64,000 nucleotides of DNA from JAKZRT01 sp965247915 (GCA_965247915.1 OZ252048.1:2480001-2544000); one strand, 5' to 3'; counted from the first letter of the stretch, positions 25,537 through 34,404 are shown. Notes: generated by a model from the sequence alone, not told the origin. Numbers and translations are program-made.

Positions 25537-26403
25537 TTATTCGGCGGCGTGAGCAATGGGCAGTGGCGCGGAGCCTTCAGATAGCTCAAGCGTCGCTGCC
25601 CATTGCGGTTTATGGAAAGGCCTGTTTGCGGCAAATTCTTCCGGGGTTTGATAGTTCAGCGAAGAGTGGGGCCGGTTTTGATTGTAATCGATCCGCCAGT
25701 CCTCGATGATCCTTTCTGCCTCGGCCAGCGAGGTGAACCAGTTCAAGTTCAGGCATTCTTCGCGAAACCGGCCGTTGAAACTTTCGATGTAGGCGTTCTG
25801 GGTCGGCTTGCCCGGGTCGATGAAGTAGAGCTGCACGCCGTGATCATCTGCCCAGCCATCAAGCGCGCGGCCTCGTAGTTCAGGCCCATTGTCAACGGTC
25901 AGAACATCCGGGTACCCCCGCTCACGAGCCACCCGTTCCAGCATTTCCACCACGCGGGAGCCGGGGATCGACAGGGCCACATCAATCGCCGGACATTCCC
26001 GTGTGCAGTCGTCTTTCAGATTGACGGTGCGGAACTTCCTGCCGTTGGCGAGCGCATCCATGGTGAAGTCCAGGCTCCACCGCTGGTTGGCGGCGATCGG
26101 GCACCAGGCGCCTTCGCGCACGCCCTTGGGGATTTTCTTGCGATTGCGGCGGCGCAGGGTCAGGCGCTCCTCTCGGTAAAGTCGCTCCACCACTTTCACG
26201 TTCACCTTGAAACCCTCCTGGCCAAGCTTGGCATGCAACATGCGATAGCCATAGCGTCGGTGTTTGCCGGAAAGCGTGACCAGCCGTTCCCGTATCCTCG
26301 CATGGCGATCCGGCCTTCCTCTGTATTCATTACTCGATCTGGAAAACCCAATCAGCCCACAGGCCCGCCGAGTTGAAAACTGATAGTCACGGCAAAGAAC
26401 CAT
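25537..26403 (-). CDS. IS3-family transposase OrfB (catalytic part)
   Basis: A DDE integrase-type transposase domain. RWSLDFTMDAL supplies the first Asp, LTVDNGPELRG the second, and PTQNAYIESFNGRFREECL the Glu. Upstream is the HTH_21 segment HRRYGYRMLHAKLGQEG. The displayed start is a convenience: the frame stays open upstream into orfA, and the active enzyme is expected as an OrfAB fusion produced by a -1 shift on A6C at 26436-26442, giving LLAKKLLKPASRREAV across the junction. It cuts and joins the element's ends. Confidence 0.9.
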   Translation of the reverse strand: MVLCRDYQFSTRRACGLIGFSRSSNEYRGRPDRHARIRERLVTLSGKHRRYGYRMLHAKLGQEGFKVNVKVVERLYREERLTLRRRNRKKIPKGVREGAWCPIAANQRWSLDFTMDALANGRKFRTVNLKDDCTRECPAIDVALSIPGSRVVEMLERVARERGYPDVLTVDNGPELRGRALDGWADDHGVQLYFIDPGKPTQNAYIESFNGRFREECLNLNWFTSLAEAERIIEDWRIDYNQNRPHSSLNYQTPEEFAANRPFHKPQWAATLELSEGSAPLPIAHAAE

Positions 26404-26429
26404 GACTGCTTCCCGGCGGCTTGCAGGCT

Positions 26430-26696
26430 TCAGAAGTTTTTTGCCAGAAGCCCTTTCAGGCCAGCATTATCAAGCATGGTTTCGGCCAGCAGCTTCTTCA
26501 GCTTGCCGTTCTCCGATTCCAGGTCTTTCAGCCGCCTGACATCGGAAATCTGAAGGCCGCCATACCTGGCTTTCCATTTGTAAAAGGTGGCATCCGACAT
26601 ACCGTGCTTACGGCACAACTCGGACACTTTCGCACCCGCCGCATACTCCTGAATGATCCGAACAATCTGCTCTTCGCTAAACCGTGACTTGCGCAT
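26430..26696 (-). CDS. IS3-family transposase OrfA (DNA-binding part)
   Basis: An 88-residue helix-turn-helix protein, MRKSRFSEEQIVRIIQEYAA then KVSELCRKHGMSDATFYKWK, with a C-terminal leucine-zipper-like helix (LKDLESENGKLKKLLAETML). It binds the inverted repeats and forms the front half of the OrfAB transposase. Its end, LLAKNF, spans the A6C slippery site where ribosomes can slip back one base into orfB. Alone it usually represses transposition. Confidence 0.9.
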   Translation of the reverse strand: MRKSRFSEEQIVRIIQEYAAGAKVSELCRKHGMSDATFYKWKARYGGLQISDVRRLKDLESENGKLKKLLAETMLDNAGLKGLLAKNF

Positions 26697-26821
26697 TCTC
26701 TGTTCTCCTCGTTCTCGTGAACATTAAGCGAACAGATCCTCCTTTCAAATGGACCAGTTTTCGGGGAGCAGGTCATCCCCATGGGGACAGCGGGTCTCCC
26801 AGCGACGCACGGCATCGCGTC

Positions 26822-27012
26822 CTACGCGGCAAATATCTGCTTCAACCACTCGATGAATTTGGCTGCTTGAGGTCGCACCGGCTCGTTCGGCGTCACGGCG
26901 TAGTACTTCAGCCTGCGCAGCCCCGACACCGGAATTTCGCGCAGGCGGTCCGTAGCGAGCTCGTCGCGGACGAGGATTTCGGGCGTTATCGTCTGTCTGA
27001 CGTCAGCGCCTT
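26822..27012 (-). pseudogene. C-terminal fragment of a LysR-type regulator
   Basis: The last 63 or so codons of a GcvA-like LysR regulator effector domain, ending in GLRRLKYYAVTPNEP and AAKFIEWLKQIFAA. The 5' side is cut exactly where the second IS3 element begins (27013). No continuation of the regulator is recognisable beyond that element at 28485. It is a remnant trapped between two insertion sequences and cannot be functional. Confidence 0.75.
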
Positions 27013-27078
27013 TGGGACAGATATGAGGGTTTAGCATCAGGAGGATTTCTGGTTCATCGCAACCGTCAAGGAGTGAAG

Positions 27079-27453
27079 ATGAACAAGCAATCCGGAACCA
27101 GCAAAGCCTCGGCTGACAGGCTGGTCAAAACCATCCGCCGCAAGACCCGGCAAACGTATTCAGCCGAGGAGAAGATCCGCATTGTTTTGGCGGGTCTTCG
27201 GGGCGAGGAAAGCATCTCAGCACTGTGTCGCCGCGAGGGCATCTCAGAGAGTCTGTATTACAGCTGGTCCAAGGAGTTCCCCGAAGCAGGGAAACGCCGT
27301 CTGTCCGGCGATACGGCGCGTCAGGCGACGTCACCCGAGGTGAAGGAGCTACGTTCTGAGGCCTTGGCATTGAAAGAATGTGTGGCCGACCTGATCCTGG
27401 AAAACCGTCTGCTCAAAAAAAGCATGACAGGGGATGGGGGATACGAGGAATGA
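27079..27453 (+). CDS. IS3-family transposase OrfA
   Basis: A 124-residue DNA-binding subunit: TYSAEEKIRIVLAGLRG then SALCRREGISESLYYSWSK is the helix-turn-helix, and LRSEALALKECVADLILENR forms a coiled-coil helix. A good Shine-Dalgarno (AAGGAG, 27068-27073) favours ATG 27079 over a GTG two codons earlier. The stop overlaps the orfB ATG (ATGA at 27450-27453), so expression relies on translational coupling rather than an obvious slippery run. Confidence 0.9.
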   Translation: MNKQSGTSKASADRLVKTIRRKTRQTYSAEEKIRIVLAGLRGEESISALCRREGISESLYYSWSKEFPEAGKRRLSGDTARQATSPEVKELRSEALALKECVADLILENRLLKKSMTGDGGYEE

Positions 27454-28430
27454 GGTATCCAGCGTCAGAGAAGTTGGAAATCATCCGCACCGTTGAGGGG
27501 TCCCATCTGCCTGCGAAGCAAACCTTGGATATGCTGGGCATTCCGCGCACCACATTCTACCGATGGTATGACCGCTATGTCGAAGGCGGCTTTGACGCCC
27601 TGGCGGATCGCTCACCCTGCCCAAAGTCGGTCTGGAACCGCATTCCCCAAGATCGGCGAGACGATCTGATTGAATTTGCACTGGAGCACGAGGCGCTGAC
27701 GACCCGGGAACTGGCGGTAAAGTATACCGATGAGAAGCAGTATTTTATCTCTGAATCATCGGTTTACCGCTTTCTGAAGGAAGCTGATCTGATCACCGCG
27801 CCCGACTATGTTGTGATCAAAGCTGCCGACGAGTTCACGGACAAAACCACCGCTATCAACCAGATGTGGCAAACCGACTTCACCTACTTCAGGATCATTG
27901 GCTGGGGTTGGTATTATCTCAGCACGATCCTGGACGATTACAGCCGCTACATCATCGCCTGGAAGCTCTGCACAAACATGCGGGCCGAGGACGTGGCGGC
28001 GACGATTGAGCTGGCCCTGGCGGCGTCAGGTTGTGATCAGGCGGTTGTGAGACACAAGCCCCGTCTGCTGAGCGATAACGGCTCTTGCTACATCTCTGGC
28101 GACTTGGCCGAATGGCTCGAGGATCGACAGATGGACCATGTTCGCGGTGCGCCGTTCCATCCGCAAACCCAGGGGAAGATCGAGCGCTGGCATCAGACGA
28201 TGAAGAACCGGGTTTTGCTGGAAAACTACTATCTGCCCGGCGATCTTAAACGCCAGATCGGGGCCTTCGTCGATTACTACAACAACCAGCGCTACCACGA
28301 GAGCCTGAACAACGTCACACCCGCCGACGTCTACTTCGGGCGCGGCAAGGCCATCATCAGAGAAAGGGAAAAGATCAAGAAACTGACAATCCGACAACGC
28401 CGCTTGCAACATCAAAAACTCGCGGCATAA
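27450..28430 (+). CDS. IS3-family transposase OrfB
   Basis: A 326-residue DDE transposase. MWQTDFTYFRIIGWGWYYL holds the first Asp, LLSDNGSCYISG the second, and PFHPQTQGKIERWHQTMKNR the Glu. An N-terminal helix-turn-helix (GIPRTTFYRWYDRYVEGGFD) precedes the catalytic domain. The frame is uninterrupted and the ATG overlaps orfA, so the element looks intact and may be mobile. Confidence 0.92.
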   Translation: MRYPASEKLEIIRTVEGSHLPAKQTLDMLGIPRTTFYRWYDRYVEGGFDALADRSPCPKSVWNRIPQDRRDDLIEFALEHEALTTRELAVKYTDEKQYFISESSVYRFLKEADLITAPDYVVIKAADEFTDKTTAINQMWQTDFTYFRIIGWGWYYLSTILDDYSRYIIAWKLCTNMRAEDVAATIELALAASGCDQAVVRHKPRLLSDNGSCYISGDLAEWLEDRQMDHVRGAPFHPQTQGKIERWHQTMKNRVLLENYYLPGDLKRQIGAFVDYYNNQRYHESLNNVTPADVYFGRGKAIIREREKIKKLTIRQRRLQHQKLAA

Positions 28431-28638
28431 TCAATCACACAAACAAACCAGAGCCTCCAAAACTCAAACCGCTCTGATGTCCCATTTTATATGACGACGG
28501 ACAGCGGAACAATAAACGACGACTTTCGGGCTCGACGCAGACTTGCTTCGCAGATGCGATCCTAGCGCATTGAAAGCAATGGGGCCGCGCGGGCGGTTCA
28601 ACAGCACTGGTATCTGAGCGCCCCGCAATGGTCCCGGA

Positions 28639-29709
28639 TCAGGCCCGGGACTGCGGCGCGATCGCTCGAAGCCTTCTCACCGCCCATTCTGCCGCATCGG
28701 CCACGCCCGCGTCGGGATCGACGGTCAGCGGGGCGGCGGCTTCGGCCAGTGCAGGCTGGCCCGAATTTCCGATGGCGTAGGCCACGTTGCGCACGAAGCG
28801 GTCGCGGCCGATGCGCTTGATCGGCGAGCCCGAGAACATCGCCCGGAACGCGGCGTCGTCAAGCCCGGCCAGATCGGCCAGCGCCGGCGCCTCCAGATCG
28901 GGCCGTGGCGCATGGCGGATCTCATGCGCCGAGGCCGCGAATTTGTTCCAGGGACACACCGCCAGACAATCGTCGCAGCCGAAGATGCGATTGCCGAGGG
29001 CCGGGCGCAGGGCCTCGTCTACGGGGCCTTTATGTTCGATAGTAAGATACGAAATGCAGCGCCGCGCATCGAGCTGGTAGGGGGCGGGGAAGGCATCGGT
29101 CGGACAGATGTCGAGGCAGGCGCGGCAGCTGCCGCAATGGTCCTGCCCGGGCGCGTCGGGCGGCAGGTCGAGCGTGGTGAAAATCGCCCCCAGAAAGAAC
29201 CAATTGCCCAGATCGCGGCCGAGCAGATTGGTGTGCTTGCCCTGCCAGCCCAGGCCCGCCGCCGCCGCCAGCGGTTTTTCCATCACCGGGGCGGTGTCGA
29301 CAAACACCTTGATCGCAGCACCAGGTGCCGCCTCGATCAGCCAGCGCCCCAGACGCTTGAGGCGCTTTTTGACGATGTCATGGTAATCGCGCCCGCGCGC
29401 ATAATGGCTGATCGCCGCGCGGTCTTTGCGCGCCAGACCCGCCAGCGGGTCGCCTTCGGGCGTGTAAAGATCGGCCAGCATGATGATCGACCGCGCCTGC
29501 GGCCACAGCGCCGCCGGATCGCCGCGCCAGGCCATGCGGTCGGCCATCCAGCCCATCTGACCGTGCCGGCCCTTGTCAACAAAGCCCTTAAGCGGCGTCA
29601 TCAGGTCGGGCAGGTCCGCCACCGCAGCCACGCCGAGGCTGGCAAAGCCCAGCTCACGCGCCTGCCGGGTCAGATCGTCCTTGATCGCCTGGGGCGTCGG
29701 GCCTTGCAT
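28639..29709 (-). CDS. queG: Epoxyqueuosine reductase
   Basis: A 356-residue cytoplasmic enzyme that makes queuosine in tRNA by reducing epoxyqueuosine with a cobalamin cofactor. Two 4Fe-4S motifs, CGSCRACLDICPTDA and CDDCLAVCPWNKFA, sit at about residues 192 and 242, and HYARGRDYHDIVKKRLKRL and LGWQGKHTNLL are family blocks. A HEAT-like helix at the C-terminus contains RIGRDRFVRNVAYAIGN. The ATG overlaps the stop of the upstream GST gene (ATGA). Length and motifs fit QueG. Confidence 0.94.
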   Translation of the reverse strand: MQGPTPQAIKDDLTRQARELGFASLGVAAVADLPDLMTPLKGFVDKGRHGQMGWMADRMAWRGDPAALWPQARSIIMLADLYTPEGDPLAGLARKDRAAISHYARGRDYHDIVKKRLKRLGRWLIEAAPGAAIKVFVDTAPVMEKPLAAAAGLGWQGKHTNLLGRDLGNWFFLGAIFTTLDLPPDAPGQDHCGSCRACLDICPTDAFPAPYQLDARRCISYLTIEHKGPVDEALRPALGNRIFGCDDCLAVCPWNKFAASAHEIRHAPRPDLEAPALADLAGLDDAAFRAMFSGSPIKRIGRDRFVRNVAYAIGNSGQPALAEAAAPLTVDPDAGVADAAEWAVRRLRAIAPQSRA

Positions 29710-30374
29710 CAGAAATCGAGATCGGCGTAATGCGCGGGCGGCGGAAACCCCGGCACCTGATCGGCCAGAATGGCCCGGAACGACGGCCGCGATTTGATCT
29801 TGGCATACCAGTCGCGCACCACGCTGCAGCGGTCCCAGTCAACGTCCGAAGTATAATCGAGCGAAGACAGATGCGCGGCGGCGGCAAAATCGGCCAGCGT
29901 CATGGCGTTGCCGGCTAGCCAGCGCCGTTGTTCCAGAAGCCAGGTCATATAGCCCAGATGAAACTTGATCGCTTTCGAGCCCGCCTTGACGTGTTTGCCT
30001 TCCGGATAGCCCGCGCCGATGATCTTTTTGGTGACCCGTTCATAGAGCAGCTTCGAAGTGACCTCGTGATGAAACTTGTCGTCGAACCAGCCGACCAGAC
30101 GCCGCACCTCGGCCCGTTCGCCGGGGTCCTTGGGCATCAGGGCTGGGTCGGGGTGACGCTCTTCGAGATATTCGCAGATCGCAGCGCTTTCCGAAAGCGT
30201 CAGATCGTCGATCTTCAGCACCGGCACCTTGCCGGCCGGATTGCGGCGCAGAAAATCGGCGCCTTCCTCCCAGTATTTCTCTTCGACCAGGTCGACCTCG
30301 ATCTTCTTTTCGGCAAGCGACAGGCGCACCTTGCGGCAGAAGGGCGAGAGCGGGACGTGAAAGAGACGGGCCAT
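29709..30374 (-). CDS. Glutathione S-transferase family protein
   Basis: A 221-residue protein with a thioredoxin-like N-terminal domain (MARLFHVPLSPFCRKVRLSL; the active-site Ser/Cys lies in SPFCRK), a glutathione-contact block GKVPVLKIDDLTLSESAAI and a helical C-terminal domain (AMTLADFAAAAHLSSLDY). I use ATG 30374 because homology begins there; a start at 30395 would add seven residues. It is coupled to queG. The substrate is unknown. Confidence 0.9.
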   Translation of the reverse strand: MARLFHVPLSPFCRKVRLSLAEKKIEVDLVEEKYWEEGADFLRRNPAGKVPVLKIDDLTLSESAAICEYLEERHPDPALMPKDPGERAEVRRLVGWFDDKFHHEVTSKLLYERVTKKIIGAGYPEGKHVKAGSKAIKFHLGYMTWLLEQRRWLAGNAMTLADFAAAAHLSSLDYTSDVDWDRCSVVRDWYAKIKSRPSFRAILADQVPGFPPPAHYADLDF

Positions 30375-30427
30375 GGGAAACTCGATTTGATCCAACCTCT
30401 ATGTCCTGCCGCAGCCGGGCGCTGGGA

Positions 30428-31207
30428 TCAATCCGCAAAACACTCTGCCCGCCCGTCGGCGGCGATTGTCGCGGCGCCTTCGGCGATGGCTTGCGCACGG
30501 GCGCGCACAAAAGCGCCGGGGTTCGCGGCCGAACGTTCCTTGGGCTTGGGCAGCAAGGCCGCCAGCCGCGCCGCCTGTTGCCCGGTGAGCCGGTCCGGGG
30601 TCGCGCCAAAGTAATGCTGCGCCGCCGCCTTGACGCCGAACACGCCGGCGTCGAATTCGGCGACATTCAGGTAGACCTCCAATATCCGGCGCTTGGTCCA
30701 GATCGCTTCAACCAGCGGCGTGATCAGCGCCTCCAGCGCTTTGCGCGGGTACGACCGCCCGTGCCAGAGAAAGACGTTCTTGACCACCTGCTGGGTCAGG
30801 GTAGAGGCACCACGCTGACCGCCGTCTTCGATGGCAACGCGCAGTGCGGCGATGTCAAACCCCCAATGCAGGCAGAAATTGGCGTCTTCGGCGGCGACCA
30901 CCGCGCGGGGCATTGACGCGGCCATGTCTTCAAGGTTGGTCCATTCGGATTTGATCCCTCCCAGGCGCAGTGCCTCGGCGGCCATATAGGGCGTGACCGG
31001 CGGGTTCACCACTGCCAGAACCGCCACCCAGAGGAACAGCAAAACCGGCACCGCCAGCAATCCCCGCGCGACCCAGCGACGGGCACGCGGCATCAGCGGC
31101 GCGGGCTTTTTGCGCCGGCGCCGAGTGCTCTTTTTTCGGGGTTTTCTTTTTCTCTGCGCGGCCACGGGCGCGACTCTACGGGGCTTTGGCGGCGCTTGAA
31201 ACCGCAA
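30428..31207 (-). CDS. mtgA: Monofunctional peptidoglycan glycosyltransferase
   Basis: A glycosyltransferase family 51 enzyme of up to 259 residues that polymerises lipid II into glycan chains. A very basic N-terminal tail is followed by one transmembrane helix (LLAVPVLLFLWVAVLAVV). The domain has the catalytic EDANFCLHWGFD (Glu) and RGASTLTQQVVKNVFLW, then RKALEALITPLVEAIWTK and LEVYLNVAEFDAGVFGVKAA. No transpeptidase domain is present. The longest frame starts with TTG at 31207; GTG 31165 is an alternative, so the first 14 residues are uncertain. Confidence 0.92.
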   Translation of the reverse strand: MRFQAPPKPRRVAPVAAQRKRKPRKKSTRRRRKKPAPLMPRARRWVARGLLAVPVLLFLWVAVLAVVNPPVTPYMAAEALRLGGIKSEWTNLEDMAASMPRAVVAAEDANFCLHWGFDIAALRVAIEDGGQRGASTLTQQVVKNVFLWHGRSYPRKALEALITPLVEAIWTKRRILEVYLNVAEFDAGVFGVKAAAQHYFGATPDRLTGQQAARLAALLPKPKERSAANPGAFVRARAQAIAEGAATIAADGRAECFAD

Positions 31208-31210
31208 AGT

Positions 31211-31365
31211 CTACGGTTTGCGCCGCCTTTGGCGTCGCCACGCGGGGGGCGCTGCCCGCCGCACCCCCCTGGAGTACTTCTGGAAAGATGATGATTATCA
31301 CTGTTTCTCAAGGACCTCGGGGTGAAGTCGCGCTTTGCGCGAAGAGGGGCAGCGCCCCAGATCGG
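31211..31365. repeat. Intergenic hairpin repeats, families A and C
   Basis: The gap between mtgA and mbfA starts with a family A-like piece (TTTGCGCCGCCTTTGGCGTC, then a GGGG-GCGCTGCC hairpin and GGAGTACTTCTGGAAA) and ends with GGGGTGAAGTCGCGCTTTG plus the hairpin GGGGCAGCGCCCC. The latter half recurs at 46057-46117. No gene is apparent in this stretch. Confidence 0.55.
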
Positions 31366-31370
31366 CAAGG

Positions 31371-32348
31371 CTATCTGATGCCGATCAGCACCCCGGCGGC
31401 AAGGACCAGCGAGCCGCCGAGCACCACCTGGAATGCGGCGCGAAAGAACGGCGTCTCCATGAACCGGTTCTGGATCCAGGCGATGGCCCAGAGCTCGACA
31501 AAGACCACGATGATGGCCACAACCGTGGCGGTCCAGAAATCGGTTATCAGATAGGGCAGCGCGTGGCCCAGCCCGCCCAAAGTGGTCATCACCCCGCTGG
31601 CAAAGCCGCGTTTTATGGGTGATCCGCGCCCCGAAAGCGCGCCATCATCCGATGCGGCCTCGGTGAAGCCCATGGATATGCCCGCGCCGACGCTGGCGGC
31701 CAGGCCCACCAGAAAGGTTGTATGCGTGTCCTGGGTGGCGAATGCAGTGGCGAAGATCGGGGCCAGGGTCGATACCGAACCGTCCATCAGCCCGGCCAGC
31801 CCCGGCTGGACCCAGGTCAGGATGAACTGGCGCCGGTCGGCGCTGTCCTCGACCGCCCGGCCTTCGGCATCGAGGTGTTTGTCGCCGAGCGTCTCGGCCG
31901 AGCGGATGTGACCGGCCTCGGCCGCGGCCAGATCGCCCAGGAATTTGCGAGTGTCGGCGTCCTGGGTGGCCTGCGCGGCCTTGAGGTAGAAATTCGCCGC
32001 GACCCGCTCCATATGCGCGGCTTCCTCGCGCATGCGCGCAAGCCCGAGGTTTTCCACCAGCCAGACCGGACGGCGGCTGTAAAACCCGCTGACATGTTCG
32101 CGGCGGATCAGCGGGATATGATCGCCGAAACGGCGCTTGTGTTCGTCGATAAGCAACTGGCGATGCTCGTCCTCCTCAGCTGCCATCCCGTCAAAGACCG
32201 CCGCCGAGGCCGGATAATCCGACCTCAGGCGCTCGGCATAGGTGCGATAGATGCGCGCGTCGTCTTCCTCGGACGAGATGGCGAGCGCCAGTATCTCCTG
32301 TTCGGAAAGGTCGGAAAAGCGGCGGCGGGCGGTGACACCGGGGATCAT
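31371..32348 (-). CDS. mbfA: Membrane-bound ferritin / VIT1-type iron exporter
   Basis: A 325-residue protein. The N-terminal 160 residues are a ferritin-like four-helix domain with repeated Glu/His pairs (ISSEEDDARIYRTYA, AAEEDEHRQLL, REEAAHMERVA, AAEAGHIRSAE). The C-terminal half is a VIT1/CCC1-type membrane transporter with about five helices (QPGLAGLMDGSVSTLAPIFA). This fusion matches MbfA, which exports iron and protects against peroxide in Agrobacterium and Bradyrhizobium, where it is controlled by Irr. I did not identify a convincing Irr box upstream. Stand-alone gene. Confidence 0.9.
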   Translation of the reverse strand: MIPGVTARRRFSDLSEQEILALAISSEEDDARIYRTYAERLRSDYPASAAVFDGMAAEEDEHRQLLIDEHKRRFGDHIPLIRREHVSGFYSRRPVWLVENLGLARMREEAAHMERVAANFYLKAAQATQDADTRKFLGDLAAAEAGHIRSAETLGDKHLDAEGRAVEDSADRRQFILTWVQPGLAGLMDGSVSTLAPIFATAFATQDTHTTFLVGLAASVGAGISMGFTEAASDDGALSGRGSPIKRGFASGVMTTLGGLGHALPYLITDFWTATVVAIIVVFVELWAIAWIQNRFMETPFFRAAFQVVLGGSLVLAAGVLIGIR

Positions 32349-32469
32349 CTGCAGGCCTTTGTCAGGATCAGCCCTGGGTTAGCCGTCGGCCGTTGCCTGT
32401 GCAACCCGGTTGTGAGCGCGATCTGGCGCGCCGCGCGGCGGCTGCCCGCGCGCGCAATTCAAACGATTT

Positions 32470-33042
32470 TCAGGCGTCGCAACCGGCATTGAACACCGCC
32501 AGCGCGTCGTCGCTGATGTCGCGATCGCCAACCGTGGCGGCCAAGGCAGCGGTCTCGACCGCAAGAAGCTCTGACACTTCAGCATAGGCGCGCTGTCGTC
32601 CCAGCGCCGCGATTTCCGCGGCGTTCGCTACCGGGTCCAGAAGCGCAGCAATCGCGGCGTCGATATCCGCCGTGGTCGCGCCGGCATAGACCTCGCCGCT
32701 GTCGGTCAGGGCTGTTTGGGCATCCATCAACGCCATTTCGGCGCCAAGAGCGTTTTGCTGTGCGCTATAGAACCCGGCCATCAGGCCAATGTTGCTTTCG
32801 CTACTGGCGCTGGCAAAGGCGTTCTCATTGGCGCACATCGCATTGAGGTTCCTCAGTTGCTTGGCGATGCCACCCCTGGCGCCGCCGCGATTTGCCTGGC
32901 CCCGATCCTTGCCGGCGCCCGACGATTTACCACCCTTGGCAACAACTTCGGTGGCGCTGAGCGCCACGAAAGAAGCGCTGAGAGTGCCAAGTGCAAGCGA
33001 CGTCATCATCGTTGTGGCGATAATATGTGAAAGTCTGCTCAT
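32470..33042 (-). CDS. Secreted protein of unknown function
   Basis: A 190-residue protein with a signal peptide (MSRLSHIIATTMMTSLALGT, cleavage near residue 35) and a Gly/Lys/Arg-rich segment (KGGKSSGAGKDRGQANRGGA). After that comes an Ala-rich helical region with two Cys, at NAMCANEN and at the C-terminus NAGCDA, which may form a disulfide. A strong Shine-Dalgarno (GGAG, seven bases before the ATG at 33042) supports this start over a longer frame. A smaller protein at 53125 also combines a signal peptide, a KPAGAGNSDNAG-type linker and two Cys. No function known. Confidence 0.75.
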   Translation of the reverse strand: MSRLSHIIATTMMTSLALGTLSASFVALSATEVVAKGGKSSGAGKDRGQANRGGARGGIAKQLRNLNAMCANENAFASASSESNIGLMAGFYSAQQNALGAEMALMDAQTALTDSGEVYAGATTADIDAAIAALLDPVANAAEIAALGRQRAYAEVSELLAVETAALAATVGDRDISDDALAVFNAGCDA

Positions 33043-33321
33043 TATTATCTCCTTCGGTGGCGATCCATTTCTTTCAGAAAGCAGCCACAGGGCGGGTCGT
33101 TTTGGTGCATCCGGGCACGAAGTCGCCGGGTTATTGCCAGCCGAGGTTGCAGATCTGCGGGCGATAATGCGGCGGTCGCGCGGTGAATTGGCACAAACCA
33201 AAGCGACTGCGTCGGCGCGCGCGTCAAATTCCTGGCGCGCTCGCTCATTGTCGCAATTCTGGAAACCAATTTCTTCGGATTGAGGCGACCGCGCGCGACG
33301 GGCAGGCCCTGCGCGCGCCGG
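33043..33321. other. Intergenic region without recognised features
   Basis: About 280 bases upstream of the secreted-protein gene and downstream of the acetyltransferase gene. It should contain the promoter of the former. I see no gene, repeat or clear operator. Confidence 0.4.
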
Positions 33322-33807
33322 TCAGACCAGCGATTTCCACATCACCAACGCATCACCATAGCTCTGATCGGGATGCCTGAAAGCCCCCGGCAGGCGGCCG
33401 ATGATGTCAAACCCATAGGCCTGCCACAAAGCCACGGCGCGGGTGTTGCTCGCCACCACGAAATTGAACTGCATGGCGCGAAACCCCATGGCGGGCGCGG
33501 TTTCCAGCGAATGTTCCAGCATCGCCCGGGCAACGCCTTTTCCCCGGGCCTCGGGCGCAGTGACATAGCCACAATTGGCGACATGCGAGCCGCCGCCGCC
33601 GTGATTGCGGCGAATGTAATAGGTGCCAAGGGCGCGGTCGCCGTCTTCGGCCACGAATGCGGTGCCGGGGGGCCCGCACCAATAGGCCAGCGCGTCCTCG
33701 CGCGATATGTCCGCGGCGACGGTGTAGGTGTCGCCGGCCCGGAATACCGGTTCGAGAATTGTCCAGACGGCGGACCGGTCGTCAGATGTTGCGGCGCGGA
33801 CCAGCAT
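33322..33807 (-). CDS. GNAT-family N-acetyltransferase
   Basis: A 161-residue acetyltransferase. The acetyl-CoA loop is VTAPEARGKGVARAMLEHSL (Q/RxxGxG/A type), preceded by HVANCGYV and followed by VVASNTRAVALWQAYGFDII, the standard closing motif. It has no signal peptide and acts in the cytoplasm. The substrate is unknown. It is 9 bases downstream of the clpP-like gene and probably shares its transcript. Confidence 0.9.
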   Translation of the reverse strand: MLVRAATSDDRSAVWTILEPVFRAGDTYTVAADISREDALAYWCGPPGTAFVAEDGDRALGTYYIRRNHGGGGSHVANCGYVTAPEARGKGVARAMLEHSLETAPAMGFRAMQFNFVVASNTRAVALWQAYGFDIIGRLPGAFRHPDQSYGDALVMWKSLV

Positions 33808-33816
33808 CGCACCCGG

Positions 33817-34404
33817 TCAGCGCAGCTCGTCGACCGAGGCGATGATCGCTCCGACCAGCCCATAGGCCACCGCCTCGTCGGTGGTCAGCCAGAAATCCCG
33901 CTGCGTGTCCTTGGCAATCTTTTCCGGCTTCTGCCCGGTCGCCTCGGCGAAAAGCTTGTTGAACCGCGCGGTCATGATGCGCATTTGTTCGGCCTGAATC
34001 TGAATATCCGTCACCTTGCCGCCGACCCCGCCCGACGGCTGGTGCAACAGAAACCGGGTGTTGGGCAGGCAATAGCGATCTTCCTTGGCGGCCCCGACAA
34101 AGATCAGCGCCCCGGCGCTGGCCACCCAGCCCGAGCCGATGGTGCGCACGCGCGGCCGGATGAACCGGATCATATCATGCACCATATCGCCGCTTTCGAC
34201 ATGGCCACCGGGCGACGAAATAAAGACGTTGATCGGGTCGTCGCTTTCTTCGGCCAGAGCGATCAGATGGGTGACGGCGCGTTGCGCCAGTTTGTCCGTG
34301 ATCTCGCCTGCGATGATGACGCTGCGCGATTTGAAGAAGAGATCGCCAATTCGCGGGTTGGGGGCGTCTTCGCGGGCGTTCTCGGTGTCGTCGAGCATAT
34401 TCAT
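33817..34404 (-). CDS. ClpP-like ATP-dependent protease subunit (paralogue)
   Basis: A 195-residue Clp protease proteolytic subunit. The nucleophile Ser is in GWVASAGALIF, the His in LLHQPSGGVGG and the Asp in TQRDFWLTTDEAVAYGLVG, so the triad is intact. The sequence differs from housekeeping ClpP: the usual AASMG reads VASAG and the N-terminus is short. It is probably the second ClpP of Rhodobacteraceae rather than the main one. No clpX follows; the next gene is an acetyltransferase. It may form mixed tetradecamers with ClpP. Confidence 0.87.
   Translation of the reverse strand: MNMLDDTENAREDAPNPRIGDLFFKSRSVIIAGEITDKLAQRAVTHLIALAEESDDPINVFISSPGGHVESGDMVHDMIRFIRPRVRTIGSGWVASAGALIFVGAAKEDRYCLPNTRFLLHQPSGGVGGKVTDIQIQAEQMRIMTARFNKLFAEATGQKPEKIAKDTQRDFWLTTDEAVAYGLVGAIIASVDELR

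Larger units (their letters stand above)
25477..26775 (-). mobile_element. IS3-family insertion sequence, copy with orfA and orfB
   Basis: About 1299 bases bounded by imperfect inverted repeats: TGACCTGCCCCCAATTT at 25477 and, read from the other end, TGACCTGCTCCCCGAAAAC ending at 26775. It holds orfA and orfB on the minus strand with a slippery run between them. No clear target duplication is visible at the ends. The left end directly abuts a family A repeat remnant (25431-25476), and the right end lies 46 bases from the stop of a LysR gene fragment. The structure appears complete and potentially active. Confidence 0.9.
27013..28484 (+). mobile_element. IS3-family insertion sequence, second type
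   Basis: An element of about 1472 bases, different from the one at 25477. The ends are imperfect inverted repeats beginning TGGGACA (27013-27019) and ending TGTCCCA (28478-28484); a shared GGTTT, GGAGG and CTGGTT follow inside each end. It carries orfA and orfB on the plus strand with overlapping stop and start. End positions are estimated from the repeats and may be off by a few bases. No target duplication was seen. Confidence 0.82.
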
